A stretch of 64,000 nucleotides of DNA, from assembly GCF_022340605.1 (NCBI RefSeq), contig NZ_JAJDNQ010000089.1, positions 1 through 64,000 on the forward strand, in the 5' to 3' direction. The stretch comes from Thiohalocapsa sp. GTDB taxonomy: Bacteria > Pseudomonadota > Gammaproteobacteria > Chromatiales > Chromatiaceae. Below, piece after piece: positions 47,770 to 56,950 of the stretch. A program made the translations under genes and the position numbers. The notes below the pieces were generated by a model. The model was not told the DNA's origin. It saw only the letters and a program-made list of their open reading frames with translations, and ran no database searches. The number at the start of each line of letters is the position of its first letter. The first letter of the stretch is position 1.

Positions 47770-48963
47770 ATGCATGCCAGCTCCTTCCAGCCGCCCCCCC
47801 GCACCCTTATGGGGCCCGGTCCCGCCGATGTCCACCCGCGCGTGCTCGCCGCGCTGGCGCGTCCCACCATCGGCCATCTGGACCCGGCCTTCAGCGCCAT
47901 GATGGAGGAGCTGAAGGGGCTGTTACGCTATGCCTTTCGCACCGACAATACGCTGACGATGCCGGTCTCGGCGCCAGGCTCGGCGGGCATGGAGACCTGT
48001 TTCGTCAACCTGGTGGAGCCGGGCGACAAGGTCATCGTCTGCGTCAATGGCGTCTTCGGCGCTCGTATGCGCGAGAACGTGCTGCGCGCCGGCGGCACGC
48101 CGGTGGTCGTCGAGGACCCATGGGGCCGGGCGGTGAACCCGAGCATGCTGGAGGACACCCTGCAACGCCACCCGGACGCCCGGCTGGTGGCTTTCGTGCA
48201 CGCGGAAACCTCCACCGGGGCCTGCTCGGACGCAAAGACCCTGGCGGAGCTGGCACGCACATACGACTGCCTCACCATCGTCGACGCGGTAACCAGTCTC
48301 GGCGGCTCTCCGCTGGAGGTGGACGCCTGGGGCATCGACGCGGTCTACGCCGGCAGCCAGAAGTGCCTGTCCTGTACACCCGGGCTCGCGCCCGTCAGTT
48401 TCAGCGAGCGCGCGCTGGCCAAGGTGAAGGCACGCCAGACACCGGTGCGGAGCTGGTTCATGGACCTGAACCTGGTACTGGGATACTGGCAGGCGAGCGA
48501 TTGCGGCGGCGGGCGGCGCTCCTACCATCACACTGCCCCGGTGAACGCCCTCTACGCCCTGCACGAGGCCCTGGTGATGCTCGCCGAAGAGGGCATCGAG
48601 AACGCTTGGGAGCGCCATCGGAACAACCACTTGGCGCTGCGCGCCGGTCTGGAAGCCCTGGGCCTGGAAATGGTTGTGCCGGAGCCGGAGCGGTTGCCGC
48701 AGCTCAACGCCGTCGCCGTGCCCGGGGGCATCGACGAGGCCGCGGTGCGCAGCCGGCTGCTCGCGACCTACAACCTGGAGATCGGCGCCGGGCTCGGCGC
48801 ACTGGCCGGCAAGGTCTGGCGCATCGGTCTCATGGGCTGGTCCAGCCGGGCCGAGAACATCCTGCTCTGCCTCGGCGCGCTGGGCAGCGTGCTGAACGAC
48901 ATGGGCCACTCCGCCGACACCGGCGTGGCCCTCAGCGCGGCCCAGGCCGCCCTCGGGCGCTGA
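47770..48963 (+). CDS. Class V aminotransferase, alanine-glyoxylate type
   Basis: A 397-residue PLP enzyme of the AGXT/serine-pyruvate group: 'LMGPGPADVHPRVLAALARPTIGHLDPAF', 'VSAPGSAGMETCFVNLVEPGD', 'VDAVTSLGGSPLEVDAWGIDAVYAGSQKCLSCTPGLAPVSF' with the Schiff-base Lys in 'SQKCLS'. It likely moves an amino group between alanine or serine and glyoxylate or a similar keto acid. The gene is 10 bases upstream of the SCO-like gene, so they may be cotranscribed with psd. Confidence 0.92.
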   Translation: MHASSFQPPPRTLMGPGPADVHPRVLAALARPTIGHLDPAFSAMMEELKGLLRYAFRTDNTLTMPVSAPGSAGMETCFVNLVEPGDKVIVCVNGVFGARMRENVLRAGGTPVVVEDPWGRAVNPSMLEDTLQRHPDARLVAFVHAETSTGACSDAKTLAELARTYDCLTIVDAVTSLGGSPLEVDAWGIDAVYAGSQKCLSCTPGLAPVSFSERALAKVKARQTPVRSWFMDLNLVLGYWQASDCGGGRRSYHHTAPVNALYALHEALVMLAEEGIENAWERHRNNHLALRAGLEALGLEMVVPEPERLPQLNAVAVPGGIDEAAVRSRLLATYNLEIGAGLGALAGKVWRIGLMGWSSRAENILLCLGALGSVLNDMGHSADTGVALSAAQAALGR

Positions 48964-48973
48964 AGCCGCCGCC

Positions 48974-49669
48974 TTGGCCAGGCAAAGCGACCGCCCCTCA
49001 AGCGACCGCCCCCGGCGGCGCAGGCGCGGCCAGCCGTTGCTGGCACGGCTGGTGATGGCCGTCGCCGCGGTTGGCCTGTTCCTGGTGGCCTACCAGTGGG
49101 GCAACCAGTTGCGCTTCGGCAGCGGCGAGCCCCCCACCATCGGTGGCGTGCTGCTGCGCCCGGCGCCGTCGCTGCCGGATTTCGTGCTGACGGACACCCT
49201 GGGCGAGCCCTTCGGCCGCGGCGACCTGCTCGACCACTGGAGCCTGCTCGGCATCGCCAATCTCGCTGGCGCGAGCGGCCATCGGGGTATGGTGCGGCTG
49301 GTGGAGGTCTACAACCGCCTCGCCGACCGCCCGCAGATCCACGACAGCCTCCGCCTGCTGCTGGTGACCGCCGATGCGGCCCCCAAGCTGGCACGAGACT
49401 TCGAGGGCCTGTCGACCGCCATCGCCGTCCTCAGCGGCGATCGCACCGCCGTGGCGGACCTGGCGACGGCGCTGGGCGCCGACCCGGACACGGCACTGAA
49501 CGGGCACGACACCGAGCCACCGGCCCTGTTTCTGCTGGACCCGGACGCCCGGCTCGTGGCCGTCTTCCCGAGCGCAGAGACACCCGCGACCATCGCCGAC
49601 GACCTGGCGGCCCTGGCGCAATTCCGCAAGCAGCGCCCACACCAAGGCAACGATGACGCACCGCACTGA
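48974..49669 (+). CDS. SCO1/SenC-like membrane-anchored protein lacking the copper cysteines
   Basis: A 231-residue protein with a basic N-terminus, one membrane helix (LLARLVMAVAAVGLFLVAY) and a thioredoxin-like fold recalling SCO proteins ('PAPSLPDFVLTDTLGEPFGRGDLLDHWSLLGIANL', 'LRLLLVTADAAPKLARDFEGL', 'PPALFLLDPDARLVAVFPSAETPATIADDLAAL'). At the position of the copper-binding CPxxC there is 'NLAGASGHRG' with no Cys, and the protein has no cysteine at all. A metallochaperone role is therefore unlikely. TTG 48974 is the probable start. It overlaps psd by 17 bases, implying a functional or translational link. Confidence 0.7.
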   Translation: MARQSDRPSSDRPRRRRRGQPLLARLVMAVAAVGLFLVAYQWGNQLRFGSGEPPTIGGVLLRPAPSLPDFVLTDTLGEPFGRGDLLDHWSLLGIANLAGASGHRGMVRLVEVYNRLADRPQIHDSLRLLLVTADAAPKLARDFEGLSTAIAVLSGDRTAVADLATALGADPDTALNGHDTEPPALFLLDPDARLVAVFPSAETPATIADDLAALAQFRKQRPHQGNDDAPH

Positions 49670-50603
49670 GTCACCAGCACCAGCACCAGCACCAGCACGG
49701 GCACCCGCACGCACCCGTGATCCAGTTACGGCACCCGCCGCCGCCGGGGAGTGGCTGTTCGCCACCCTTCAGCGAGCATTGCCGCAGCACCGCCTGTCGC
49801 GGGTCGTACACCGGCTCACCCGCCTGCGCGCCGGACCGCTGACGCGTGCTGCGATCCACACCTTCGTTCGCGCCTTTGACGTGGACCTCCGCGACGCGGC
49901 GGAGCCCGGCCCGGGCCAATACGACAGCTTCAACACCTTCTTCACCCGCGCGCTGCGCCCGGACGCACGCCCGCTGGACGCGCGCGCGAACGCCCTGCTC
50001 TGCCCCGTGGACGGGGCCGTCAGCCGGCTCGGTCGGCTCGACGAGGGGCGTTTGGTGCAGGCCAAGGGGCACGCATACGACGTCGCCGCGCTGCTGGGCG
50101 GCGACACCGAGCTGGCCGCGCGCTTCAAGGATGGCGCGTTCGCGACCCTGTACCTGTCGCCACGGGACTATCACCGGGTGCACATGCCCATCGACGGTAC
50201 GCTCACACAGACCATCCACGTCCCGGGGCGGCTCTTCAGCGTCAACGCCGCCACCACGGCACAGATCGCACGGCTCTATGCCCGCAACGAGCGCGTCATC
50301 TGTCTCTTCGACACAGCGCTGGGGCCATTCGCGGTGGTGCTGGTGGGCGCCATCTTCGTCGGCAGCATCGAGACGATCTGGCACGGCGAGCTGACACCGC
50401 CGCGCGGGCATCGCGTGCGACGACTGCCGCCGCCAATGCCGGCACCGACGCTGGCACGCGGCGCCGAGCTTGGACGCTTCAACATGGGCTCCACCGTGAT
50501 CCTGCTGCTACCAGCGGGCGCTGCCCGCTGGCGGCAGGACCTCGGCACGGGCAGCCGGATACGCGTCGGCGAGGCGCTGGGCTGGCTCGAGGTGAACGCC
50601 TGA
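49653..50603 (+). CDS. psd: Phosphatidylserine decarboxylase proenzyme
   Basis: A 316-residue proenzyme that makes phosphatidylethanolamine at the inner membrane. 'QYDSFNTFFTRALRPDARPLD' and 'DGAVSRLGRLDEGRLVQAKGHAYDVAALLGG' are family motifs, and the catalytic 'LYLSPRDYHRVHMPIDG' is intact. The self-cleavage site reads 'GRFNMGSTVILLL', MGST in place of the common LGST; the Ser that becomes the pyruvoyl group is kept. The N-terminus has an unusual Ala-Pro repeat (PAPAPAPARAPA). Overlaps the SCO-like gene. Confidence 0.93.
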   Translation: MTHRTESPAPAPAPARAPARTRDPVTAPAAAGEWLFATLQRALPQHRLSRVVHRLTRLRAGPLTRAAIHTFVRAFDVDLRDAAEPGPGQYDSFNTFFTRALRPDARPLDARANALLCPVDGAVSRLGRLDEGRLVQAKGHAYDVAALLGGDTELAARFKDGAFATLYLSPRDYHRVHMPIDGTLTQTIHVPGRLFSVNAATTAQIARLYARNERVICLFDTALGPFAVVLVGAIFVGSIETIWHGELTPPRGHRVRRLPPPMPAPTLARGAELGRFNMGSTVILLLPAGAARWRQDLGTGSRIRVGEALGWLEVNA

Positions 50604-50785
50604 CGCGGTCCTCATCGACGGCAGCCATCCGGCTTGCGCACGCTGCGCGCCCCAAGGCCCCAAGAATGTAGAGACGGCCTCGCAGCCGTGCAGCGACCAC
50701 GATCCCGGAAGTCGTTGGCCGGGGCGCCGGTCGGGAATGTAGGCGGGCCGGCGCCGAACGGGTCGTCCGGCGCGGAGATAGCGAC

Positions 50786-51451
50786 TCAGCGACGCTCCGG
50801 CAGCGGCGGCATGGGCGAGAACTGCGGCGCCCAGCGCGGTGCACCATGGCTCGGCGCCAAATGCCTGGGAGCCACCGGCACCGTGTAGGTGTTGCCGGGG
50901 CCGCCGGACGGCGCTGTCGTGGCCGGCTGGGCCGGCACGGCTGGGGCCTGCGCGCTCTGCGGTTCGGCGGCTGCTGGCGCAGCCGCCCCCGCCTCGGCTG
51001 GGGCAGACTCGGCAGGCGCGGACTCTGCGGCGGGCGCGTCGGCTGCACCAGGCTCCGCGGCGGCAGCCGGCTCGGACGCGGCGGGCTCGGACGCAGCGGG
51101 CGGGGCGGCCTCTGCCGGAGCAGATTCTGTCTGGGCAGATTCTGTCTGGGCAGGCTTCGCCGGGGCAGGTTTTGCTTCAGCGGCAGGCGCAGGCGCGGCC
51201 GCCGGAGCAGCAGGCTTGGCCGCGGGCTCAGCCGCTGGCGGAGCGGCAACGGAAACGCTACCGATGGGCTCCAGATTCGTCGCCACCTGCTCCGGCGAGA
51301 GTACCACGGGGGACTGCGTCGTCTGACCGAACACCAAGTAGACAAGCCCGGCCACCAGCAAGGCGGCGGTCACCTTCACAATGATGGTGCCGGGGTCGTC
51401 CTTGGTGATCGTGGAGATTTGCTCGGCCAGCCAGGACAGTGCGTTGTTCAA
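50786..51451 (-). CDS. Ala/Pro-rich single-helix membrane protein
   Basis: A 221-residue protein with an N-terminal helix-anchor region ('GTIIVKVTAALLVAGLVYLVFG') after a 25-residue cytoplasmic leader, then about 130 residues of Ala/Pro/Glu repeats ('AESAPAESAPAEAG' style) and a C-terminal 'NTYTVPVAPRHLAPSHGAPRW'. This architecture suits a periplasm-spanning spacer. Low-complexity bias makes homology assignment unsafe; no family recognised. Confidence 0.55.
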   Translation of the reverse strand: MNNALSWLAEQISTITKDDPGTIIVKVTAALLVAGLVYLVFGQTTQSPVVLSPEQVATNLEPIGSVSVAAPPAAEPAAKPAAPAAAPAPAAEAKPAPAKPAQTESAQTESAPAEAAPPAASEPAASEPAAAAEPGAADAPAAESAPAESAPAEAGAAAPAAAEPQSAQAPAVPAQPATTAPSGGPGNTYTVPVAPRHLAPSHGAPRWAPQFSPMPPLPERR

Positions 51452-51878
51452 GGTCGTATTCCTCTATTGCGGCAAAAGGGATTTTTTTGGCTGTGCATCC
51501 GCCGCGACTTCAGGCCGCAGCGGCGCACGGGAAACCGATGGGCGGTGGTGAATGTTACCGTCACCAGGGAGGGCGGACGCGGACACCCCGCGGGCGGCGT
51601 ACGCTGCCTGAACGCGGGCGCTGATGCAAGGCCCGGCGGCAAACTCACTGCCCGATGCAGGCCGCGCCGCCCCTGCTGCAAAGCGTGGCCCGGGCCACCG
51701 ACAGCGGTGCGCTCGGCGCTACCGCACGGAAGAGCGCCCGCAGCATGTGCGGGCGGGAACGCGCCAATCCACCCACACGAGCGGGGATTTTAGTGGCAAA
51801 CAAGCCGAGATGCATGCGCGGCCGGCCAGAACAGGGCCCGCGGCAGCCTCCGCCGCAGCAACATCCGGCCCGGCGCCG

Positions 51879-52304
51879 TCAATGGGACGGCACCTGCACC
51901 CCGTGGTCGGCGAGCCAGCGCACGTCGAGGCGCCAGTCCACGCGTTCTACGTCCGGTTGGCCCAGCATCAGGGTTTGGGCGCGCTTCTGGTGCTTTATCA
52001 GATCCTGCTGGGCGGCGATCATCGCCGGATCGTCCTGGGCCTTGCCGGCGAGCTCGGGCCTGACGATCTCCAGATAGCGCATGGCGGGCACGTCGAAGGA
52101 GCGCGGCGTGGAGATCACCGCGACGCCGTTGTCGTAGTCTACGACGCGGAACTTGTAAACGTAGCTGGCGAGGTCGGGGTCGGCCTCGAGGACCTTGTTC
52201 AGCTCGCTGACGCGCGGGTTCCAGTTGGCGGAGAACAACCAGAAGCCGAGCCCCACGAGGATGACGACCAGCGCGATGCTGTAGTTGCGGGTGAATTTAT
52301 CCAT
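51879..52304 (-). CDS. Conserved hypothetical membrane-anchored protein
   Basis: A 141-residue protein with an N-terminal helix ('YSIALVVILVGLGFWLFSANW') and a soluble C-terminal domain ('NKVLEADPDLASYVYKFRVVDYDNGVAVISTPRSFDVPAMRYLEIVRPEL'). Probably inner-membrane anchored, facing the periplasm. Family not recognised. The 51452-51878 gap upstream of the previous gene shows no gene. Confidence 0.65.
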   Translation of the reverse strand: MDKFTRNYSIALVVILVGLGFWLFSANWNPRVSELNKVLEADPDLASYVYKFRVVDYDNGVAVISTPRSFDVPAMRYLEIVRPELAGKAQDDPAMIAAQQDLIKHQKRAQTLMLGQPDVERVDWRLDVRWLADHGVQVPSH

Positions 52305-52485
52305 CTTGCTGTCCTAACGTGAATAATCAGGATGACAGTCGGCCGAGGCCGAGCACTTGCTTCTGCGCAAGCATGCCTGCGACAGCCTTGGCAGCACTAT
52401 GAAAATGCGCAAGCTAATGTAAACGCCGAGACGTCGGCGCTTCCCTGGGGCCGGGACTCGACGCACAGCGCAAAGGAGGCATCCC

Positions 52486-54309
52486 ATGAGCGACTCCCTC
52501 GAAACCGCGGGCGGCGTAGCCACACCGCCCACCATCCTGGACGGCTATTGGCTGCGCCACTGCTGGCACGGTGCCGCAACCGCGCTGCTCGACGCCCGCG
52601 CACGCCTGGACGACGCCAACGTCTTCCCGGTGGCGGACGGCGACACCGGCACCAACATGGCCGCGACCCTGGCCGAGGCCGTCGCCGACTGCGGCCCGGA
52701 ACCCCACGCCGGGCGTCTGCTGGCCAGCCTCGCGACCGCCGCGCTGGCCGAGTCACGCGGGAATTCGGGCATTATCCTCGCGCAGTTCCTGGACGGCTTC
52801 GCGGCACCCCTCACGGACGACGCGGCGATGGACACCCGAGCGCTTGCAGCCGCCGCCCGGCGCGGGGCACAGAGCGCGCGCAGTGCCGTCGCCGCACCCG
52901 TGGAAGGCACCGTGCTGACGGTGATGGATACCTGGGCAGCGGCGCTGGCGTCCACGGCACCGGACACGCCGGTGCCGACGGCACTGGCCGCCGCCTTGGG
53001 CATCGCCGAGGCGGCGCTGGCGGCCACACCGGCCAAGCTCAAGGTTCTCGCCGATGCCGGCGTCGTCGATGCCGGGGCGGACGGCTTCGTCTGCCTGCTG
53101 CGAGGCTTCTCGGCGGCACTCGCAATGCCGCCGCGCGCGAACCCGCGGCTTGCGGCCGCGGACGCCCTGGCAGCGCCGCCCGACGCCGGGCATCACCCGG
53201 CGCATGCGCCAACGCAGCCGAACTTCCGCTGGTGCACCGAGATCGTGCTGGAAGATGCAACCGCGTCCTCGGAACAGCTGCGGACCGCGCTTGCCGACCT
53301 GGGTGATTCGCTCATCACCGCCGGCCGCCCGCCACGCCTGAAGGTGCACCTGCACACCAATGAGCCCCACCGCGCCGCCGCCCGGCTGCGTGCCCACGGC
53401 CGGCTCGGGCGACAGAAAGTGGAGGACATGCGCCTGCAATACGCCGCCCATCACAGCCCGGCGGCTCCCGTCGGACTAGTAACGGACAGCGGCTGCGACC
53501 TGCCGGAGCCGTTGCGGGAGCGCTTCCAGATTCACGAGGTGCCACTGACCATTCAATGGGGGCCGCACCAGTACATCGACGGCCGCACGCTGACCGCGGC
53601 GGATTTCTATCGGCTGCAGGGCGAACTGCCGGAACATCCCACCACCTCCCAACCGCCGCCGGGACGCTTCGAGCGCCTTTATGCCGACCTGCTGGGCAGC
53701 CACGAGTCGGTGCTGTCGCTGCACCTGTCCGGGCGGCTCTCCGGCACGCTGGGCGCCGCGCGGCTGGCCGCCGAGCGCACCGGGCAGGGCCGCGTGCACT
53801 GCGTGGATAGCCACCAGCTTTCGGCCGGACTCGGGCTCATCGTGCTGGGCACGGCGGAGGCTCTCGCCGCGGGCGCCGATGCCCTGGCCGCGACCGCGGC
53901 GGCGCGCCGACTGGCCGAGCGCACGCGGATCTTCGTGGCGGTGCCGCACGTGGCGTTGCTGGTGCGCGGCGGGCGCGTGCGCCCCGGCATCGCCCGGCTC
54001 GCCCGCTGGAGCGGTTTGAAGCCGCTCGTGTCCGTCGGCGGCTCGGGGAAGTCGGGTCTGAGCGGTGCGGCCTTCTCGGCGGCCGGGCTGGAGCGGCAAT
54101 TGCTGGCCCGCCTGCGGCGGGAGGCGCGCCGGCGCCCGGCATTGCGCTGGGCCGTGGTGCATGCAGGGGCGGCGCAGGCGGCGGCGCGCCTGGCAGACAA
54201 CGCGACAGTGGCGCTCGGCCGCGCGCCCGCGTACGTCATGGAGACGTCACCGCTGCTGGGCATACACGCCGGCATCGGGTCGGTGGCACTCGCGGTGACC
54301 TGGCAGTAG
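52486..54309 (+). CDS. DAK2-DegV fusion (FakA-like kinase fused to FakB-like fatty-acid-binding protein)
   Basis: A 607-residue fusion. Residues 20-210 are a DhaL/DAK2 kinase domain ('DDANVFPVADGDTGTNMAATLAEAV', 'ESRGNSGIILAQFLDGFA', 'GTVLTVMDTWAAAL'); residues about 245-320 match the FakA C-terminal region ('FRWCTEIVLEDA', 'LKVHLHTNEPHRAAARL'); residues 325-605 are a DegV domain ('PVGLVTDSGCDLPEPLRERFQIHEVPL', 'TSQPPPGRFERLYADLL', 'LSLHLSGRLSGTLGAARLAAE'). In Firmicutes FakA phosphorylates fatty acids held by separate FakB proteins; here both are in one chain. The 26-bp region upstream has a GGAGGCATCCC ribosome-binding site. Confidence 0.88.
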   Translation: MSDSLETAGGVATPPTILDGYWLRHCWHGAATALLDARARLDDANVFPVADGDTGTNMAATLAEAVADCGPEPHAGRLLASLATAALAESRGNSGIILAQFLDGFAAPLTDDAAMDTRALAAAARRGAQSARSAVAAPVEGTVLTVMDTWAAALASTAPDTPVPTALAAALGIAEAALAATPAKLKVLADAGVVDAGADGFVCLLRGFSAALAMPPRANPRLAAADALAAPPDAGHHPAHAPTQPNFRWCTEIVLEDATASSEQLRTALADLGDSLITAGRPPRLKVHLHTNEPHRAAARLRAHGRLGRQKVEDMRLQYAAHHSPAAPVGLVTDSGCDLPEPLRERFQIHEVPLTIQWGPHQYIDGRTLTAADFYRLQGELPEHPTTSQPPPGRFERLYADLLGSHESVLSLHLSGRLSGTLGAARLAAERTGQGRVHCVDSHQLSAGLGLIVLGTAEALAAGADALAATAAARRLAERTRIFVAVPHVALLVRGGRVRPGIARLARWSGLKPLVSVGGSGKSGLSGAAFSAAGLERQLLARLRREARRRPALRWAVVHAGAAQAAARLADNATVALGRAPAYVMETSPLLGIHAGIGSVALAVTWQ

Positions 54310-54403
54310 TGCAACGCCGATAAGACAGCGTTTCCCCGGGGCCGGATAATGCAGTGGTTCCTGCTGCCCTCTCCTGCTGCCCTCTCACGACCCGGACCTC
54401 GAC

Positions 54404-55603
54404 ATGACCAAGACCAACCTCAACAAGCTCGTCCTGCTGGGCCTGGTGGCGGCCATCTCGCTGCTGTTCCTCGGCATGATCGCGCAGTTCCTGATGGCCA
54501 TCCTGATGGCCGGGCTGTTCGCCGCGCTGACCCAGCCGGTGTTCCACTGGCTCACCCGGCTCTTCGGCGGCAGGCGCTATCTGGCGGCCTCGGTCAATCT
54601 GATCCTGCTGGTGCTGGTGGTGCTGCTGCCGCTGACGGTGCTGGCCGGCGTCGTCATCGCGCAGGCGGTGGAAGTGGGCAAGTCGGTCACCCCCGTTGCC
54701 GTGCAGTTCGTGCGCGAGCCGGAGACGGTCTTCACCTGGCTGCACAAGCTGCCCTTCTACCACGACCTGATGACCTACGAGGACACGCTCAGAGACAAGC
54801 TCGCCGCCTCCATCGAGGCCGCCGGCACCTTCCTGGTGAACGGCATTTCCGTGGTGGCCATCGGCACCGCGAACCTGCTGTTCATGTCGGTCGTGTTCCT
54901 GTACACGTTTTTCTTCTTCCAGCTCGACGGGCACAAGGTGGTGCACGCCATCCTCTACTACCTGCCACTGGAGGATCGCGTCGAGCGGCGCCTGCTCACC
55001 AAGTTCACGCTGGTGACCCAGGCCATGATCAAGGGCACGCTCCTGATCGGCCTGCTGCAAGGGGCGCTGGCGGGCATCGCCTTCGGCGTCGCCGGTGTCC
55101 CGCATGCGGTGTTCTGGGGCACCGTCATGGCGGTGCTGTCCATCGTGCCCGGCATCGGCTCGGCGGTGGTCTGGGTGCCGGCATCCATCATCCTGATGGT
55201 GCAGGGGCACGCGGTCGCCGGCATTGGTCTGTTCGTCTTCTGTGCCCTGGTGGTCGGCAGCATCGACAACGTGCTCCGGCCCATCCTCGTCGGCAAGGAC
55301 ACCAACATGCACGAGCTGATGATCTTCTTCGGCACCCTGGGCGGGCTCGTCACCTTCGGCATGTCGGGGCTGCTCATCGGGCCAGTCATCGCGTCGCTGT
55401 TCCTGACCGTCTGGGAGATCTACGGCGAGGCCTTCCGCGACGTGCTGCCGCAGGTGGGTGAGGAAACCATGGAGGCGCCCGTCCGCGCCATCGCCGAGGA
55501 CGGCCTCTACGACGATGAGACCGCCGCGGCCATGGCCGCTGATCTGGCGGTGCCGGACGGCGGCACCAGCGCCGGCGAGGACGATGGCAAGTGTTCCGGG
55601 TGA
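54404..55603 (+). CDS. AI-2E family transporter
   Basis: A 399-residue membrane protein of the AI-2E/PerM family: N-terminal helices 'LVLLGLVAAISLLFLGMIAQFLMAILMAGLFAAL', and the C-terminal 'VWVPASIILMVQGHAVAGIGLFVFCALVVGSIDNVLRPILVGK' plus 'LGGLVTFGMSGLLIGPVIASLFLTVWEIY' signatures. Members export diverse small molecules or exchange Na+/H+; the name does not imply quorum signalling. It follows the fusion gene by 94 bases and may be cotranscribed. A repeat cluster separates it from the convergent ABC genes. Confidence 0.9.
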   Translation: MTKTNLNKLVLLGLVAAISLLFLGMIAQFLMAILMAGLFAALTQPVFHWLTRLFGGRRYLAASVNLILLVLVVLLPLTVLAGVVIAQAVEVGKSVTPVAVQFVREPETVFTWLHKLPFYHDLMTYEDTLRDKLAASIEAAGTFLVNGISVVAIGTANLLFMSVVFLYTFFFFQLDGHKVVHAILYYLPLEDRVERRLLTKFTLVTQAMIKGTLLIGLLQGALAGIAFGVAGVPHAVFWGTVMAVLSIVPGIGSAVVWVPASIILMVQGHAVAGIGLFVFCALVVGSIDNVLRPILVGKDTNMHELMIFFGTLGGLVTFGMSGLLIGPVIASLFLTVWEIYGEAFRDVLPQVGEETMEAPVRAIAEDGLYDDETAAAMAADLAVPDGGTSAGEDDGKCSG

Positions 55604-55621
55604 GGTGAGCTTGCAGTTGAG

Positions 55622-55830
<209 letters not shown>

Positions 55831-55834
55831 CCGC

Positions 55835-56950
55835 TCAAGCCATCCGATGCCGAAACATCCATGCCGCGATCAGCGCGCTGATCAGCGCGATCAGCGCCAT
55901 TGGCCAGTAGGTATTCGCGAGCGAGGCATAGCCGTCGCCTTCGAGCAGCACGCCGCGGGCGACGATGAGGAACCAGCGCAATGGATTGATCACGGTCAGG
56001 TGCTGGACGGCCTCGGGCATGTTCTCGATCGGCGTCGCGAAGCCGGACAGAATGACTGCCGGGACCAGGAACAGGAAGGCGCCGAGGATGCCTTGCTGCT
56101 GGGTAGTCGCAAGGGAGGAGATCATCAGCCCGATGCCGACGGCCGAGAAGATGAAGAGCAGCATCCCGAGCAGCAGCGCACCCAGTTCGCCCCGCAGTGG
56201 GACCTCGAACCAGAACAGGGTGGCGAGCAGGATGAAGCCGCCCTCGATCAGGCCGATCAGCACCGAGGGCAGGGCCTTGCCCAGCAGAATTTCCGCGGGG
56301 GTCAACGGCGTCACCAGGAGCTGGTCGAAGGTACCGAGCTCGCGCTCGCGGGCGACCGACAGGGCCGTGACGATGGTGGTTACCACGAGGGTCAGGATGC
56401 CGATGATGCCAGGCACGATGAACCATTGCGATCGCAGGTCCTGGTTGTAGAGGGCATGCACCTTCAGCACCGCGGGCGGCGGGGCCTGGCCGTGCGCGCT
56501 GCGCCAGTCGGTGCCGAAGGTCGTGACGATCTCGCGCACATAGCCGAGCAAGACCAGCGCCGTGTTGGAGTTGCGCCCGTCGATCAGCAATTGCACCGGC
56601 GCCGGCTCGCCGTGCAGCAGGTGCTGGCTGAAGTGCGGCCCGAGATGCAACACCGCCAGCACGCGGCGATTGTCGATCAGGGGCGCGATCTCGCCGTCGT
56701 GGCCAATCTCCCGGATCAGCCGAAAGTTCGGCGAGCCGACGACGCGGGCCACGAGCTCGCGGGCGGGCGCGGAGCGATCTTCGTTGTAGACGGCGATCGG
56801 CACCCGGTTGAGGTCGAAGGTGGCGCCGTAGCCGAAGACGAAGAGTTGCAGGATCGGCGGCCCGATCAGGATCAGGCGGCTCTTGGTGTCGCGCAGGAGC
56901 GCCAGCAGCTCCTTTAGCGCCAACGACAGGATGCGCGCGACGACGTCCAT
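55835..56950 (-). CDS. ABC-2 type exporter permease (YbhR-like)
   Basis: A 371-residue membrane protein with one N-terminal helix, a 150-residue periplasmic domain and five C-terminal helices. 'LALLRDTKSRLILIGPPILQLFVFGYGATFDLNRVPIAVYNED' and 'VARERELGTFDQLLVTPLTPAEILLGKALPS' are typical ABC-2 family features. It forms the membrane part of an ATP-driven exporter with its upstream neighbour. Start ATG 56950 immediately abuts the stop of the preceding gene. Confidence 0.9.
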   Translation of the reverse strand: MDVVARILSLALKELLALLRDTKSRLILIGPPILQLFVFGYGATFDLNRVPIAVYNEDRSAPARELVARVVGSPNFRLIREIGHDGEIAPLIDNRRVLAVLHLGPHFSQHLLHGEPAPVQLLIDGRNSNTALVLLGYVREIVTTFGTDWRSAHGQAPPPAVLKVHALYNQDLRSQWFIVPGIIGILTLVVTTIVTALSVARERELGTFDQLLVTPLTPAEILLGKALPSVLIGLIEGGFILLATLFWFEVPLRGELGALLLGMLLFIFSAVGIGLMISSLATTQQQGILGAFLFLVPAVILSGFATPIENMPEAVQHLTVINPLRWFLIVARGVLLEGDGYASLANTYWPMALIALISALIAAWMFRHRMA

